Positions 1-9,554 of a stretch of DNA of 64,000 bases are shown one piece after another. Every line of letters begins with the position of its first letter. Position 1 is the first letter of the stretch. Below the pieces are notes generated by a model. It saw only the letters and a program-made list of their open reading frames with translations. It did no database searches and was not told the origin of the DNA. A program made the translations under genes and the position numbers. The stretch spans positions 744,001-808,000 of the forward strand of contig CBDDLL010000002.1 in NCBI GenBank assembly GCA_965230625.1, in the 5' to 3' direction. This stretch comes from Saccharicrinis sp965230625. GTDB lineage: Bacteria > Bacteroidota > Bacteroidia > Bacteroidales > Marinilabiliaceae.

Positions 1-2
1 AA

Positions 3-443
3 CCACGTATAAGAGGAAATTGGGGAATTATTGGAACAGATCTTAGATATACAGTATTAAATGATAATACAGGAACATTAAGTTCTATTGATTGGCAAGT
101 ATTAATTTTACGCATACCTATTAAGCAATTAACACTCAATTACGGCATTGGATTTACCTCTTTACAAGATCCTCAAACAAGTTACTTTGAAAGTTCTGCA
201 GGATTTAATCTAAGCCTTAATCAAAACAAACTAAATTTAATGGGTAACTATCGTTGGACATCAAAAAAGACAACCGAAGAAAGATATAGACAAGAATACA
301 AATTTACTGCCGATTATCAAGTACTTAGAAAAGAAACTTTCCGTCTATCTCCAATGCTTGGTGTTTTATATCACAACTATTTTGACCAAGATAAATTTTT
401 ATTGTTCAATGCTGGTGTAATAATTAGGTTTACCAGAAATTAA
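3..443 (+). CDS. C-terminal part of an outer-membrane beta-barrel protein (partial)
   Basis: The frame is open from the window's left edge to a stop at 441-443, so the start lies outside. The visible 146 residues alternate polar and hydrophobic residues in short strands (for example LTLNYGIGF, LNLMGNYRW, FLLFNAGVIIRF) and end in an aromatic/basic residue cluster. This is the look of the last strands of an outer-membrane barrel. No family could be named from the fragment. It is not part of the cassette array that begins downstream. Confidence 0.6.
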   Translation, partial: PRIRGNWGIIGTDLRYTVLNDNTGTLSSIDWQVLILRIPIKQLTLNYGIGFTSLQDPQTSYFESSAGFNLSLNQNKLNLMGNYRWTSKKTTEERYRQEYKFTADYQVLRKETFRLSPMLGVLYHNYFDQDKFLLFNAGVIIRFTRN

Positions 444-478
444 ATCAACAATATGTCGAATTAGAATTTTTAACCAAC

Positions 479-1432
479 CTACTTACAAACAATCTTAAAC
501 TCAACCCTTCTATTAATTTGTCTACCTTCCAACGTTTCATTTGATTCTTTTGGATGAGATTCTCCATACCCCACAGCCCTAAACCTACTTTTTTCTATAC
601 CTTTTGCCATTAAAAATTTAGCAACAGCATTTGCCCTTCCTGCCGATAATTTCATATTACTTTCGTTGGTTCCTATATTGTCAGTATGCCCTGCTATTTC
701 TATTTCAACCTTAGAGTTTTCTTTTAAGTAGGCAACTAACTTATTCAACTGAACATAAGAACCTTCCATTAACTCACTCTTACCAGTTTCAAAAAATATA
801 TTTCGTAACTCAATGGTTTCTCCCAACTTAGCTTCTTTCAGTTTCTTGTCAAAATCAGGTTGTAAGCACTGATAAAATTTTATTCTATCAAGCCCAAAAT
901 CATTACCATGCTCATCTCTGTTCTGGCTAACAATTCTAATCGTAGCTGTTGTATCTTCTGCAGAAGTCCAGTTTACAAAAAACTGTTTCCAAACATTGAG
1001 CTTATTTGGACAATTAAATGTTTCGCCAATTGGTTTCGAATTTATTGAAAACTGCAAAACAGCAGGAGGACCAGTTCTTATATTTAGTGTGTTTACCCAA
1101 GCCGAAAAAAAGTATATGGTGTTGGGTTCTACTTTAATTTGCTGCTCCCATACTGTCATATTTGCTCCAATAGCTCCATCTACTGCCATATAATAATTAT
1201 CTCCTGTACCTATAAAAAATTGAGGTGAGTATTTTTTTGCATCTTTAATTATGTTATATCGTCCAGGACCTGCTTGAAAATAATGTTTGTAATGCGATTT
1301 AAAATGTTTATTCCCATTCTCAAAGTCTCCATTAATTACAAGATTTTGTTTGGATGTAATTAATCCTTCGGGACATTGCGATTTTAAACATACTGTTATA
1401 GAAAGAAATATTATTGATAGAAAAAATTTCAT
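479..1432 (-). CDS. Exported OmpA-family protein
   Basis: 317 aa. An N-terminal signal peptide (about residues 1-19) is followed by a beta-rich domain with a NGDFENG motif resembling galactose-binding/DUF642-type modules. The last ~110 residues form an OmpA-like peptidoglycan-binding domain: the core EIAGHTDNIG and the later NRRVEFKIV ending are both present. Such proteins tether the outer membrane to the cell wall. The gene runs opposite to its neighbours and seems to be chromosomal sequence just outside the cassette array. The domain call is secure; the physiological role is not known. Confidence 0.85.
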   Translation of the reverse strand: MKFFLSIIFLSITVCLKSQCPEGLITSKQNLVINGDFENGNKHFKSHYKHYFQAGPGRYNIIKDAKKYSPQFFIGTGDNYYMAVDGAIGANMTVWEQQIKVEPNTIYFFSAWVNTLNIRTGPPAVLQFSINSKPIGETFNCPNKLNVWKQFFVNWTSAEDTTATIRIVSQNRDEHGNDFGLDRIKFYQCLQPDFDKKLKEAKLGETIELRNIFFETGKSELMEGSYVQLNKLVAYLKENSKVEIEIAGHTDNIGTNESNMKLSAGRANAVAKFLMAKGIEKSRFRAVGYGESHPKESNETLEGRQINRRVEFKIVCK

Positions 1433-1599
1433 AGTTTACTATTTTAATTGTTTAGGTTGTTAAACGAGGATATTAATTTTTTATTCTGTTAAACCCACAA
1501 TTTGTAAATTTATAAATACCGATTGATTCTACTATAATGAAATTTATAATCCAGTTCTGATTCCTTATTGGTTCAAATCCGGATTACACACTTCATTAA

Positions 1600-1926
1600 G
1601 CATCACTCTTGCTAAGCATTTATTTTTAACAACTTACAACACCTAAAAAACAAAGAAATAAATTATTTATCGGTGATTTAAATACACATTTAACATTAAA
1701 AACTTATGCTTACCAATTTCAAGAGTGTTAAAATCATTCATTATCTGATATACCCTTGATCTACTAACTTTTAATAATTTAGTTGCTGATGGGGTATCAA
1801 TAACTCCTAAATCGTCTAGACAAATGTCTAGTAATTCCTTTCTTTCTTCAATTGAAAGATTATTATAAAAATTGTATATCTTGTCCTTATTCATTGCATT
1901 AATATACTAAAGTTATAGTGCATTTG
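1600..1926 (+). repeat. R4a: array-head element with intact reverse HTH gene
   Basis: The right end (about 1875-1926) matches R4b and R4c: a tatatctt-ttatt stretch, ACTA/TAGT half sites, then tgcattt followed by the G/TTA crossover. The left limit is uncertain. It sits directly before the first gene cassette. Confidence 0.5.
1667..1894 (-). CDS. Small helix-turn-helix protein in repeat R4, intact copy
   Basis: 75 aa. The central part (TPSATKLLKVSRSRVYQIM) looks like an excisionase/MerR-type helix-turn-helix, preceded by a charged helix (LSIEERKELLDIC). It is encoded on the strand opposite to the cassette genes, and its start lies about 30 bases inside the right end of repeat R4a. Homologous but frameshifted remnants sit at the same place in the other two R4 copies (around 12990-13070 and 34850-34920), matching at the MNK-KIY start and the LSxEEx-KELL segment. 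I infer a DNA-binding regulator that acts on its own end region. Whether it also controls the genes to its right is speculation. Confidence 0.6.
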   Translation of the reverse strand: MNKDKIYNFYNNLSIEERKELLDICLDDLGVIDTPSATKLLKVSRSRVYQIMNDFNTLEIGKHKFLMLNVYLNHR

Positions 1927-1955
1927 TTAGCACACATTAGGTCGAAAATAACAAC

Positions 1956-2909
1956 ATGAGAATCATTGAATGGAATAGTCAAGGAGCATTTAGAAAAAAA
2001 TATGATAAGATTCTGTCATTGCAACCTGATATTTTAGTGATTCCTGAATGTGAATCGGGTAACAAACTGAAATTTGGAGATTTGATACCAAAACCTACCG
2101 ACTTCTTCTGGTACGGTGATTCTGAAAATAAAGGAATTGGAATTTTCTCATATTCTGACTACAAATTTGAGTTACTAAAAATATTTAATCCAAAATTCAG
2201 ATATATAATTCCTTTAAAAGTGACAGGAAATGATAACTCTTTTTTACTTTTTGGAATTTGGGCTATGGATAATAAGGAAAAACCTGAAGCCAGATATATC
2301 GGACAAATACGGTTAGCAATTAACTATTATTCGAATCTTTTATCGTTACCTTGCATATTGACTGGTGATTTCAATTCAAACAAAATTTGGGATGAACTTG
2401 ACCGAGTTGGCAATCATTCAGATATGGTCAGATTTCTTGAGAATAAAAAGATTCACAGTTTATATCATAAGCAAGAGGAAATTAAGCAAGGAAAGGAAAC
2501 TCATCCAACTTTTCACATGTACCGTAAAATCGATAAACCTTATCATATTGATTATTTCTTTGCTTCAGAGGTAATTATAAAAAATGGTTTTAAAATCTCG
2601 GTTGGAAAAGCAGAAAACTGGATTGATTTAAGCGACCATGTTCCCTTGACACTCGAATTGAAAATAAAAACCAAAATAGATACATTCAACGATTCGTTTA
2701 GTGATTTTTTAACATTTAAGTTAAAAGAACTATCGACAGGAACACAGAACAGGTTTAACGATCTCATTTCTGACTTGATTGAAAAAGCAAAGAAAATTGA
2801 TATTTTAAACGGCTCAATTGAGAATATTAAAAAACGAGAGCAATTGATTGTAAAATATGAGAGATTGCTTGAAATAGATAGTTTAATTAAAGAACTAAAC
2901 TTATCATGA
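1956..2909 (+). CDS. Endonuclease/exonuclease/phosphatase (EEP) family hydrolase
   Basis: 317 aa, no signal peptide, probably cytoplasmic. The EEP motifs are in order: WNSQG at the N-terminus, PECE (catalytic Glu), GDFNS, HIDYFF and SDHVPL (catalytic His). The family hydrolyses phosphodiesters in DNA, RNA or lipids; the substrate cannot be read from the sequence. A charged coiled C-terminal tail of about 80 residues follows the catalytic domain. It is the first gene of a two-gene cassette that starts after the crossover at 1926 (TTAGCACAC) and ends at an attC-like left end GTGTGCCAA, the near-exact reverse complement. It overlaps the next gene by four bases. Confidence 0.8.
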   Translation: MRIIEWNSQGAFRKKYDKILSLQPDILVIPECESGNKLKFGDLIPKPTDFFWYGDSENKGIGIFSYSDYKFELLKIFNPKFRYIIPLKVTGNDNSFLLFGIWAMDNKEKPEARYIGQIRLAINYYSNLLSLPCILTGDFNSNKIWDELDRVGNHSDMVRFLENKKIHSLYHKQEEIKQGKETHPTFHMYRKIDKPYHIDYFFASEVIIKNGFKISVGKAENWIDLSDHVPLTLELKIKTKIDTFNDSFSDFLTFKLKELSTGTQNRFNDLISDLIEKAKKIDILNGSIENIKKREQLIVKYERLLEIDSLIKELNLS

Positions 2910-3298
2910 GTAATTTTTTCATTCTTGGGACAATATTAACTATGTTATTTGGCTCAAGTAACTTAAAGAACAATAATACTTGTAGAAATTTTCATTCAGG
3001 GAAATTCACATATAAGTACAATAGACATGATTCAACAATGTTCTTTATCCGTGAAAATGGTTTTCAAATTTCATATCATTATGATTCAACAAAATATGAT
3101 TCCGCAAGAATTGAATGGTTAACCGATTGTCAATATCAATTGATTAAACTAAATAGTAATTTAGAAAATAGAGGATTATTTAAAACTGGGGATACTATAA
3201 TTGTGAATATGAATATTTTGGACTCTTGTAAATACGAATATTCTTCGACTCACAAGGGTAAAGAATTTGGAAAAGGAATTATTGAAAAGAAAGAATAA
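2906..3298 (+). CDS. Small exported protein of unknown function
   Basis: 130 aa with an N-terminal hydrophobic segment (about residues 3-17). The pattern CRNFHSGKF, then WLTDCQYQL, resembles small secreted Bacteroidota proteins that databases often mislabel as DNA topoisomerase IV; that label should not be followed. The start overlaps the EEP gene stop (ATGA), which suggests translational coupling in a two-gene cassette. Function unknown. Confidence 0.65.
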   Translation: MSNFFILGTILTMLFGSSNLKNNNTCRNFHSGKFTYKYNRHDSTMFFIRENGFQISYHYDSTKYDSARIEWLTDCQYQLIKLNSNLENRGLFKTGDTIIVNMNILDSCKYEYSSTHKGKEFGKGIIEKKE

Positions 3299-3306
3299 CG
3301 TGTGCC

Positions 3307-3634
3307 AATAAATAGGACTATAAGCGGTCTGTAAGCCCAAGCGTAGTAGTCCGTGTTGGACTACATCCTGGTTTCTATTTAACCTATGTACTTATCGACG
3401 CTTTTTTATATTCTGAAGTAGGTAGAAGGTGTTGTAAAGAGCTCTAAAAGAATTGTAAATATAAGGTAGAAAAAGGAAGAGATCAAGTGCTTTTTGCGAA
3501 GATAGGGTACTGTATCTTTTTAGAGCGAAGGTAATTGGATATAGATAGCAGATTAAATACATTTTGTTGTTTGCTCTGGAAAAGTACATTTGCTACATTT
3601 GACCAAAGCTATCCCGGAGGGATTTAGTTCAACA
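3307..3634 (+). repeat. R3a: 328-bp repeat forming or interrupting an attC-like site
   Basis: Begins aataaataggacta and ends gatttagttcaaca. It is almost identical to 10791-11118 and 35452-35773. It contains small hairpins (GTAGTCC / GGACTAC). It abuts the left attC arm GTGTGCC of the preceding cassette. Confidence 0.8.
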
Positions 3635-3743
3635 GCCTGTAATATTTAATGACAGGTCGGTTGCGTTTTGACAGTTATGTATCCCGCATGTTGTCTTTGT
3701 CTGGTGGACAAAGAAATCTGCCACTAAAATATACAGGTAAACA
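3635..3743 (+). repeat. attC-like site after R3a
   Basis: Imperfect inverted repeat: left arm CCTGTAATATTTAATG pairs with right arm TAAAATATACAGG. It ends at aaca/TTAGC, the presumed crossover; the next cassette starts TTAGCAAAC. Confidence 0.5.
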
Positions 3744-3760
3744 TTAGCAAACATAAGAAG

Positions 3761-4018
3761 ATGAAAAATAAGAATTGGAAAATAAGAATAGGCATATTTA
3801 TGATGATTTTCTGTATTCCGTTTTTTATTCTAATCGCAATAATTCCATTCCTTGAAATGGATGCTAAAACAAAAATTACTATATCCACGGTATCTCTAGT
3901 TGTAGGAGAAGTATTGTTTTGGGTTGGAGGAATATTGGTAGGTAAAGAGCTTTTTTCAAAATACAGATCATTCCTAAATCCTAAAAAATGGTTTAAAAAA
4001 GTGGATAAGAATAAATAA
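3761..4018 (+). CDS. Small two-helix membrane protein
   Basis: 85 aa with two predicted membrane helices (about residues 10-30 and 39-62) and a basic C-terminal tail (PKKWFKKVDKNK). It is the only gene between the attC-like sites at 3635-3743 and 4092-4230, so it is a single-gene cassette. No family recognised. Confidence 0.6.
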   Translation: MKNKNWKIRIGIFMMIFCIPFFILIAIIPFLEMDAKTKITISTVSLVVGEVLFWVGGILVGKELFSKYRSFLNPKKWFKKVDKNK

Positions 4019-4091
4019 ACACAATAAACCCTATGTAACTCAGTAAGTGCAATATAAGAATATTTTTTTTTAAAAAATAGGGTTTTAAGAA

Positions 4092-4230
4092 GTAAAAAAA
4101 CGCTTGCTTACAGCGGGTATATCACATGCCTTATTTGTTGGCTTCGGAGGAAAGAAAAACACTCGAATTCTACATCCGTAAATCAAGAAAATAAAAAGAA
4201 AACAACGGCATGCAACATAACCGCAGACAG
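4092..4230 (+). repeat. attC-like site
   Basis: Left arm GCGGGTATATCACATGCC and right arm GGCATGCAACATAACCGC form an inverted repeat. The crossover lies at G4230, and the next cassette begins TTGTGTGC. Confidence 0.5.
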
Positions 4231-4278
4231 TTGTGTGCAACGCGGACAGATACTAAAAACTAAGCAATTACAATAAAA

Positions 4279-5406
4279 ATGAATAAGCTAAATTTGATAT
4301 TATTTTTTGTTCTGATTGCAAATAATTGCTTCACTCAGAATAATACAATAAATGTAGATTTTACATCTAAAGATTGGAAAACTTTTGGTACTGCAAAGGT
4401 ACAAGACTTTGATTCAAGATCGGCAACATGTGTTTCTGAGGGTGTCGGAATAGCCTATTTAGACAGTATTGAATTTCAAAATGGAATAATTGAATGTGAT
4501 TTGTTTTCTCCAGTTGATAAGGCATACCTAGGGATAGTATTCAGAATGAGTTCACTTAATAATTTTGAGTACATATATTTCCAACCTCATACAAGCGGCA
4601 AGTGGGATGCGGTTCAATATGATCCCATTTTCAACAGGTCAGCAACCTGGCAACTTTTTAACGGAGAACCTTTTCAAGCTGTTGCAAATATTCCTACAAG
4701 AAAATGGTTTCATGCAAAAATTCAAGTAATTGGTGATTCGGCAAAAGTATTTCTTGATAATAATCCTAATCAAGTAATGTCTGTAAAATTGAAACATGAA
4801 ACTAAATCAGGTTCGATAGGAGTTTGTAGTTATCATCCTGGAAATTTTGCGAATCTTAAAGTAACTTCAATTGACACCATTATCACCACAAAAAAACTAC
4901 GAATTGACGAATATAAGGCTGATACATACATCTCAAGTTGGTTAATAACGGAGCCTTATGATAATTATACTTTTAAGTATGTAAAACCATTTTTGAATGA
5001 TAGTTTAATAAAAGATTGGACAAAAGTATATGCAGAGGAAAATAATGTAGTAAACCTGAATAGGTATTTTACGCATTCGAAGGAGAATAACACTATCCTT
5101 GCAAAAGTCATAATTGAATCTAATAAAACACAACAAAAAGATTTGTATTTCGGATTTAGTGATAAAATTAAAATTTATCTAAATTCAGAAAACCTATTTA
5201 CAGGAGATAATAGTTTTATTGAATCTGATAAGTACGAGGATAGAGGATATGTTTTAGATAAGCACCAAAAAATTGAACTTCCCTTACTAAAAGGTGAAAA
5301 CGAATTAATTTTAGAAATTGCAGAGAAAAAATTTGGGTGGGGATTTATAGCACAATTAGATAATTTAAATGATATAAACATAATTGCCAAACGAAAAACA
5401 AAATAA
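4279..5406 (+). CDS. Exported protein with concanavalin-like (DUF1080/LamG-type) N-terminal domain
   Basis: 375 aa with a signal peptide (cleavage near residue 19, NNCFTQ). Residues ~25-200 look like a jelly-roll domain of the type found in DUF1080/LamG proteins (YLGIVFRMSS, GSIGVCSYHPGNFANLKV), often linked to carbohydrate binding. The C-terminal ~170 residues resemble the sugar-binding-like accessory modules of such proteins (ENELILEIAEKKFGWGF). It is the first gene of a two-gene cassette (starts TTGTGTGC after 4230), two bases before the DUF3795 gene. Substrate unknown. Confidence 0.6.
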   Translation: MNKLNLILFFVLIANNCFTQNNTINVDFTSKDWKTFGTAKVQDFDSRSATCVSEGVGIAYLDSIEFQNGIIECDLFSPVDKAYLGIVFRMSSLNNFEYIYFQPHTSGKWDAVQYDPIFNRSATWQLFNGEPFQAVANIPTRKWFHAKIQVIGDSAKVFLDNNPNQVMSVKLKHETKSGSIGVCSYHPGNFANLKVTSIDTIITTKKLRIDEYKADTYISSWLITEPYDNYTFKYVKPFLNDSLIKDWTKVYAEENNVVNLNRYFTHSKENNTILAKVIIESNKTQQKDLYFGFSDKIKIYLNSENLFTGDNSFIESDKYEDRGYVLDKHQKIELPLLKGENELILEIAEKKFGWGFIAQLDNLNDINIIAKRKTK

Positions 5407-5408
5407 AA

Positions 5409-5780
5409 ATGCAAGACTTATCGGTACAAACAGATTTGATTTCTTATTGCGGATTTTATTGTGGCGCATGTCCAAAATACACGAAAGGGCAATGTCAAGG
5501 TTGTAAAGGAGATAATCCAAAATGTGCAGTCGGATACAAATCTTGCAAGGTACGACCTTGTTGCATTGAGAATGGATTTAATTCATGTGCAGATTGTGAT
5601 AAAATTGAATCAGTTAAGGATTGTAAATTATATAATCCATTCATGATTAGGTTTGGACAATTTATTACACGGACAAATAGGAGATTAGGAATTGAGCTGA
5701 TAAAGGAAAAAGGAAAAGCCGAATTTGTAAAATACATGATTGATAAAAATTGGGTAACAATAAAAACAGGAAAACAATAA
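5409..5780 (+). CDS. DUF3795 cysteine-rich protein
   Basis: 123 aa. The N-terminal half has the DUF3795 pattern of spaced cysteines: CGFYCGACP, CQGCKG, KCAVGYKSCKVRPCC and CADC. The family probably binds metal and has no agreed function. The gene starts two bases after the preceding stop. It is followed by GCACACAA (from about 5783), the reverse complement of the cassette's first bases, so this is the last gene of the cassette. The matching right half of that attC site is not seen before the next gene at 5829. Confidence 0.8.
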   Translation: MQDLSVQTDLISYCGFYCGACPKYTKGQCQGCKGDNPKCAVGYKSCKVRPCCIENGFNSCADCDKIESVKDCKLYNPFMIRFGQFITRTNRRLGIELIKEKGKAEFVKYMIDKNWVTIKTGKQ

Positions 5781-5828
5781 TACGCAGCACACAACAGGCC
5801 ATAAAAACGACATTGAAAGCTTAAAACT

Positions 5829-7007
5829 ATGATAATAAAGATTCTTCCATTTATAGCAATTATCGGACTGATTGGTTGTACAAATCCTGTGACTGTTGAT
5901 TACTTTGGACAAACTGAACCTACAACAATTCCTGAGAAATTTGGAGAAGGTGAAATTTCTCAAAAAGGGAGATTAGAATATGGGATTTCGTTTACACCTG
6001 ATGGGCGAGAATTAGTGTTTGGAATACTAAATAAGGATGACTTTAGCGGAGAGATTTATTATTCGAAAAAAGTAGATGATCATTGGTCTTCACCAGAAAT
6101 TTTTAAACCATTAGAAAATAAAAGTGTATTTCTTCCATATTTTTCACCCAATGGTAAGTCGTTGGTATTTACTCAAAGCAAGTGGGATACAGCACTCTAC
6201 CATAAAGACATATGGATAATTAAGAAGAATAATCAAACTTGGAAAAATCCTAAAAAGATGAAACTTCCCATAAATCCTTTAGCTAGCGTTTCAAATGCAT
6301 GTATGACAGCTGACGGAACTGTATTTTTCTCTTCAAATATAAATTGTATTGGAAAAGAAAACTGTCACACCGCTGATTTATTTTATTCCAAAAAAGCGGG
6401 TAATGATTACCAAAACGTAAAAGTGATTTCAGAATTTATTTCATCGAATGATGAGGAAAGTGTATATGTATCTCCAAAGGAAGAATATATCATATTTTGC
6501 AGATATACCGATAATAAATCATGGATGGATTTATACATAAGTTATCGAGATATTAACAATAAATGGACTGAACCACGAATTGTTGACTCAACAATAAATT
6601 CGAAAGATTGGGATAGAAGACCATTTGTAAGTATTGATAATAAGTTTCTGTTTTTTACACGTTCGCAAATAAACGAAAATTGGATAATGACTGAATCAGG
6701 TATTTATTGGGTTAATACTGCAAAACTATTTAAACCATTCATTTATAATTCAATTTCTGATACAACAATTCAAATCGGAGAGAAATTCGAATTATCTATT
6801 CCTATAGATTATTATAAAGACATAGATGATGAACAATTAACTTTGAGCATTAATAATGATGAGTTTGATTGGATAGAATTTGATAGTGAAAAGATGAAAT
6901 TAACAGGATTGCCAACTCTGGGAGGTGATTTTCAGTTGACTATTACAGCAGTTGATAAACAATTTAATAAGACAATGGATAAGATTAAAATAAAAGTGAT
7001 AAAATAA
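5829..7007 (+). CDS. PD40 (WD40-like beta-propeller) repeat lipoprotein with Ig-like C-terminus
   Basis: 392 aa. The N-terminus (IIGLIGC) is a lipobox, so the protein is probably anchored at the periplasmic face or cell surface. Several TolB/PD40 repeats are visible (SFTPDGRELVF, YFSPNGKSLVF, KEEYIIFCRY, SIDNKFLFFTR). The last ~80 residues look like a cadherin/Ig-like domain (FDSEKMKLTGLPTLGG). Likely a scaffold or ligand-binding protein rather than an enzyme. It begins only about 40 bases after the half attC-like site at 5783. Confidence 0.75.
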   Translation: MIIKILPFIAIIGLIGCTNPVTVDYFGQTEPTTIPEKFGEGEISQKGRLEYGISFTPDGRELVFGILNKDDFSGEIYYSKKVDDHWSSPEIFKPLENKSVFLPYFSPNGKSLVFTQSKWDTALYHKDIWIIKKNNQTWKNPKKMKLPINPLASVSNACMTADGTVFFSSNINCIGKENCHTADLFYSKKAGNDYQNVKVISEFISSNDEESVYVSPKEEYIIFCRYTDNKSWMDLYISYRDINNKWTEPRIVDSTINSKDWDRRPFVSIDNKFLFFTRSQINENWIMTESGIYWVNTAKLFKPFIYNSISDTTIQIGEKFELSIPIDYYKDIDDEQLTLSINNDEFDWIEFDSEKMKLTGLPTLGGDFQLTITAVDKQFNKTMDKIKIKVIK

Positions 7008-7056
7008 TTACGGTGCCAACATTAAATAAACCGCATTAAAACAACGGTTTATTGCC
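7008..7056 (+). repeat. Very short attC-like site
   Basis: AATAAACCG and CGGTTTATT form a 9-bp perfect stem inside a 49-bp site that ends GCCG/TTACAAG, the usual crossover form here. It is much shorter than the other sites. Confidence 0.5.
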
Positions 7057-7318
7057 GTTACAAGCAAACAGAAACTGCAATAATTTAATATCCAATAAAA
7101 AGACAACTAGTTTCTCATATCTAAGACTGCGATACATAGATAGAGTACTAGTTTGTTTACCCAAAATGCCTTTAATATGCAACATAAGTCTTTAAACCTG
7201 ATAGAAAAGAATATCGATTTTTAATTTCATAGATAAGTATACAACTATCAGAGATTAGTATTAAATTACCTATTTAATATCAGAGTACTTTTATACAAGT
7301 AACTTTAAGATTATTAAA

Positions 7319-8296
7319 ATGAAGTATTTAGTATTAACTCTAGTAACATTACTTACAATGACAACAACAGCACAGAATTTTAAAGCTGGTAAAAACCAGG
7401 TAAGTTTTAAGAGCGATGGTGATAAGGTTGCTGCACACTTATTTTTACCAGACAATTATGAAGCAGGTAAAAAATATCCGGCAGTAATTATTTCTCCTCC
7501 AGCAACTGGCGTGAAAGAACAAACTGCAGGTATTTATGCAGAGGCTCTTAGCAAAAGAGGATTTGTAACATTAACCTTTGACCCTAGAGGATGGGGAGAA
7601 AGTGAAGGGAGACCTTTTGTAGTTAATCCTGACTGGCAGGTAAGAGACAGCAGAAGTGCCGTAAACTACATGATGACACTTGATGCAACAGACAAGGATA
7701 ATGTTTTTAACCTTGGTATTTGCATGGGATCAGGATGGGCCGCTTATGAAACAGCATTTGATACCAGAATTAAAGCCCTGGCAATGATCAGTCCATACTT
7801 GTTAGATCTTAACGAATTGGTTGATTTAATGGGCGGTTCTGATAACCTTAGAGCCACTTTGATTGCTCCAACTTTACAGGCGGCACAAGCTCAATTTGAA
7901 TCAGGGGAAGATTTTTATATCAAACCTGTACCTGAAACTGAGGAAGAAATGAAGATGGCTGATCCAATTTCTATAGGAATGAGAGATTATTACCTTCCTG
8001 GAAAGCCTGGTGACGTTCCAAACTGGAAGAATAAGGGATGTTTAAATGAATCTTATACTATTTACGGTTTTTCAATTTTTAAATATGTAAAGTTACTTGA
8101 ATCAACACCTAAATACGTAGCTTACGGAGATCAGGCAGTTTCAAAAGGTGGAGCTATTAAATTCGTAAATGAGACTAATCCTGAAAAAGTAACTGTTATT
8201 GAAGGTGAAGGACACTTCGATTTATATTGGAAGCCAGAACATGTAAAGAGAATTTCTGATGAAATATCAGCTTTCTATAAAGAGTATATAAAGTAA
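7319..8296 (+). CDS. Exported alpha/beta hydrolase (dienelactone-hydrolase-like)
   Basis: 325 aa with a signal peptide (MTTTAQ cleavage region near residue 19). The fold features are an oxyanion region after IISPPATG, the DPRGWGESEG strand-turn, a nucleophile elbow GICMGSG with Cys in the nucleophile position, and a C-terminal GEGHFD catalytic His. The Cys elbow recalls dienelactone hydrolase. Substrate unknown. It is followed after 135 bases by an AraC regulator gene in the same direction, which may control it. The 262 bases upstream (7057-7318) show no ORF; a promoter is likely there. Confidence 0.75.
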   Translation: MKYLVLTLVTLLTMTTTAQNFKAGKNQVSFKSDGDKVAAHLFLPDNYEAGKKYPAVIISPPATGVKEQTAGIYAEALSKRGFVTLTFDPRGWGESEGRPFVVNPDWQVRDSRSAVNYMMTLDATDKDNVFNLGICMGSGWAAYETAFDTRIKALAMISPYLLDLNELVDLMGGSDNLRATLIAPTLQAAQAQFESGEDFYIKPVPETEEEMKMADPISIGMRDYYLPGKPGDVPNWKNKGCLNESYTIYGFSIFKYVKLLESTPKYVAYGDQAVSKGGAIKFVNETNPEKVTVIEGEGHFDLYWKPEHVKRISDEISAFYKEYIK

Positions 8297-8431
8297 GAAA
8301 ATATGATGATCAACTCTATGATATAACACAATCATAGGTTCTAAGTTTTATCAGTTGGTTATTAGTTACTTTGAATAAATATTTATCAGTAACTTTAACC
8401 AACTGTTTTTTGTTGGTAAAAGGAAGTAAGT

Positions 8432-9343
8432 ATGAGCAATATACTCAGAATAGAAAATATAAGTGAATTAAATAAATCGCTCAATCAGGATAAACCTAAG
8501 CATCCATTAATAAGTATTGTTGATTTTTCAAAAATAAAATTCCAGGAACTTGAAAATACTGAGGTAAAAAAAGTTACTTATAATTTTTATTCCATTATAT
8601 TAAAGAATTTAGTGCCTGGAAGCTTGAGGTACGGCAGGAACAATTATGATTTTCAAGATGGTAGTCTGTTCTTTATGGCACCTAACCAAATTTGGTCTTT
8701 GGAAAACCTTAGCAGCCAACATGTCTATGGCTGGGGGTTATGTTTTCATCCAAATCTAATTCGAGGTACATCTTTAAATTCAAAAATGAAAGAGTACACA
8801 TTTTTCACCTATACATTAAATGAAGCTTTACACTTATCAGATGAAGAAAAACATACGTTGAGCGAAATAATTACCAGTATCAACAATGAACTGAACCGTC
8901 CAATTGATAAACATAGTAAAGCGGTTATAGTATCGTCTGTTGAGCTATTGTTAAATCATTGTTTACGTTATTACGACAGGCAATTTATTACTCGTTCTGA
9001 AGTTAATCAGGATGTTATAGCGAAAGTTGAAGAGTATTTAACCAATTATTTTAAATCTAAAAAACAACAAACTTTAGGAATACCAACAGTAAAGCAGTGT
9101 GCCGAAGAAGTTCATTTATCTCCAAACTATTTGTGTGACCTTTTAAAAAAGGAAACCGGGAATAGCACACAGGAGCATATCCATTATTATGTATTAGAAC
9201 TTGCTAAGAATAAACTTTTAAGCACAAAAAATTCAGTTAGCGAAATTGCCTATGATCTGGGATTCGAATATCCCCAGTACTTTAGTAAATTGTTTAAGAA
9301 AAAAACAGGTATGACTCCTGCTGAGTATCGAAATTTGAATTAG
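8432..9343 (+). CDS. AraC-family transcriptional regulator
   Basis: 303 aa. The N-terminal ~180 residues look like a cupin-type effector domain (GSLRYGRNNYDFQDGSLFFMAP). The C-terminus has the two AraC helix-turn-helix motifs: VKQCAEEVHLSPNYLCDLLKK and VSEIAYDLGFEYPQYFSKLFKK, ending KKTGMTPAEYR. It probably activates the hydrolase gene just upstream or related targets. The effector is unknown. Confidence 0.9.
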   Translation: MSNILRIENISELNKSLNQDKPKHPLISIVDFSKIKFQELENTEVKKVTYNFYSIILKNLVPGSLRYGRNNYDFQDGSLFFMAPNQIWSLENLSSQHVYGWGLCFHPNLIRGTSLNSKMKEYTFFTYTLNEALHLSDEEKHTLSEIITSINNELNRPIDKHSKAVIVSSVELLLNHCLRYYDRQFITRSEVNQDVIAKVEEYLTNYFKSKKQQTLGIPTVKQCAEEVHLSPNYLCDLLKKETGNSTQEHIHYYVLELAKNKLLSTKNSVSEIAYDLGFEYPQYFSKLFKKKTGMTPAEYRNLN

Positions 9344-9554
9344 CCTACCCAAATTACTCATGAACATCATTGGAAAAATATACGGGTGAGTAATGCATTT
9401 TCGCATAACCGCATTTCAGGACAGACTTTAATATTTGCCCTCCCTCAAAAACCAATATAATTTCAGTACTACATGGAAACTTTTTTGCGAATTGTTATTG
9501 AAATTGCAATGAATATTAACTGACTGATATTATATGATAAAGAATAAAAACCTG

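Noticed and set aside
3392..3589. 65-codon reverse ORF inside R3a, identical in R3b at 10876-11073
   Set aside because: The frame is identical only because the repeats are nearly identical. R3c is altered in this region and loses the frame. Low-complexity aromatic composition and no known family.
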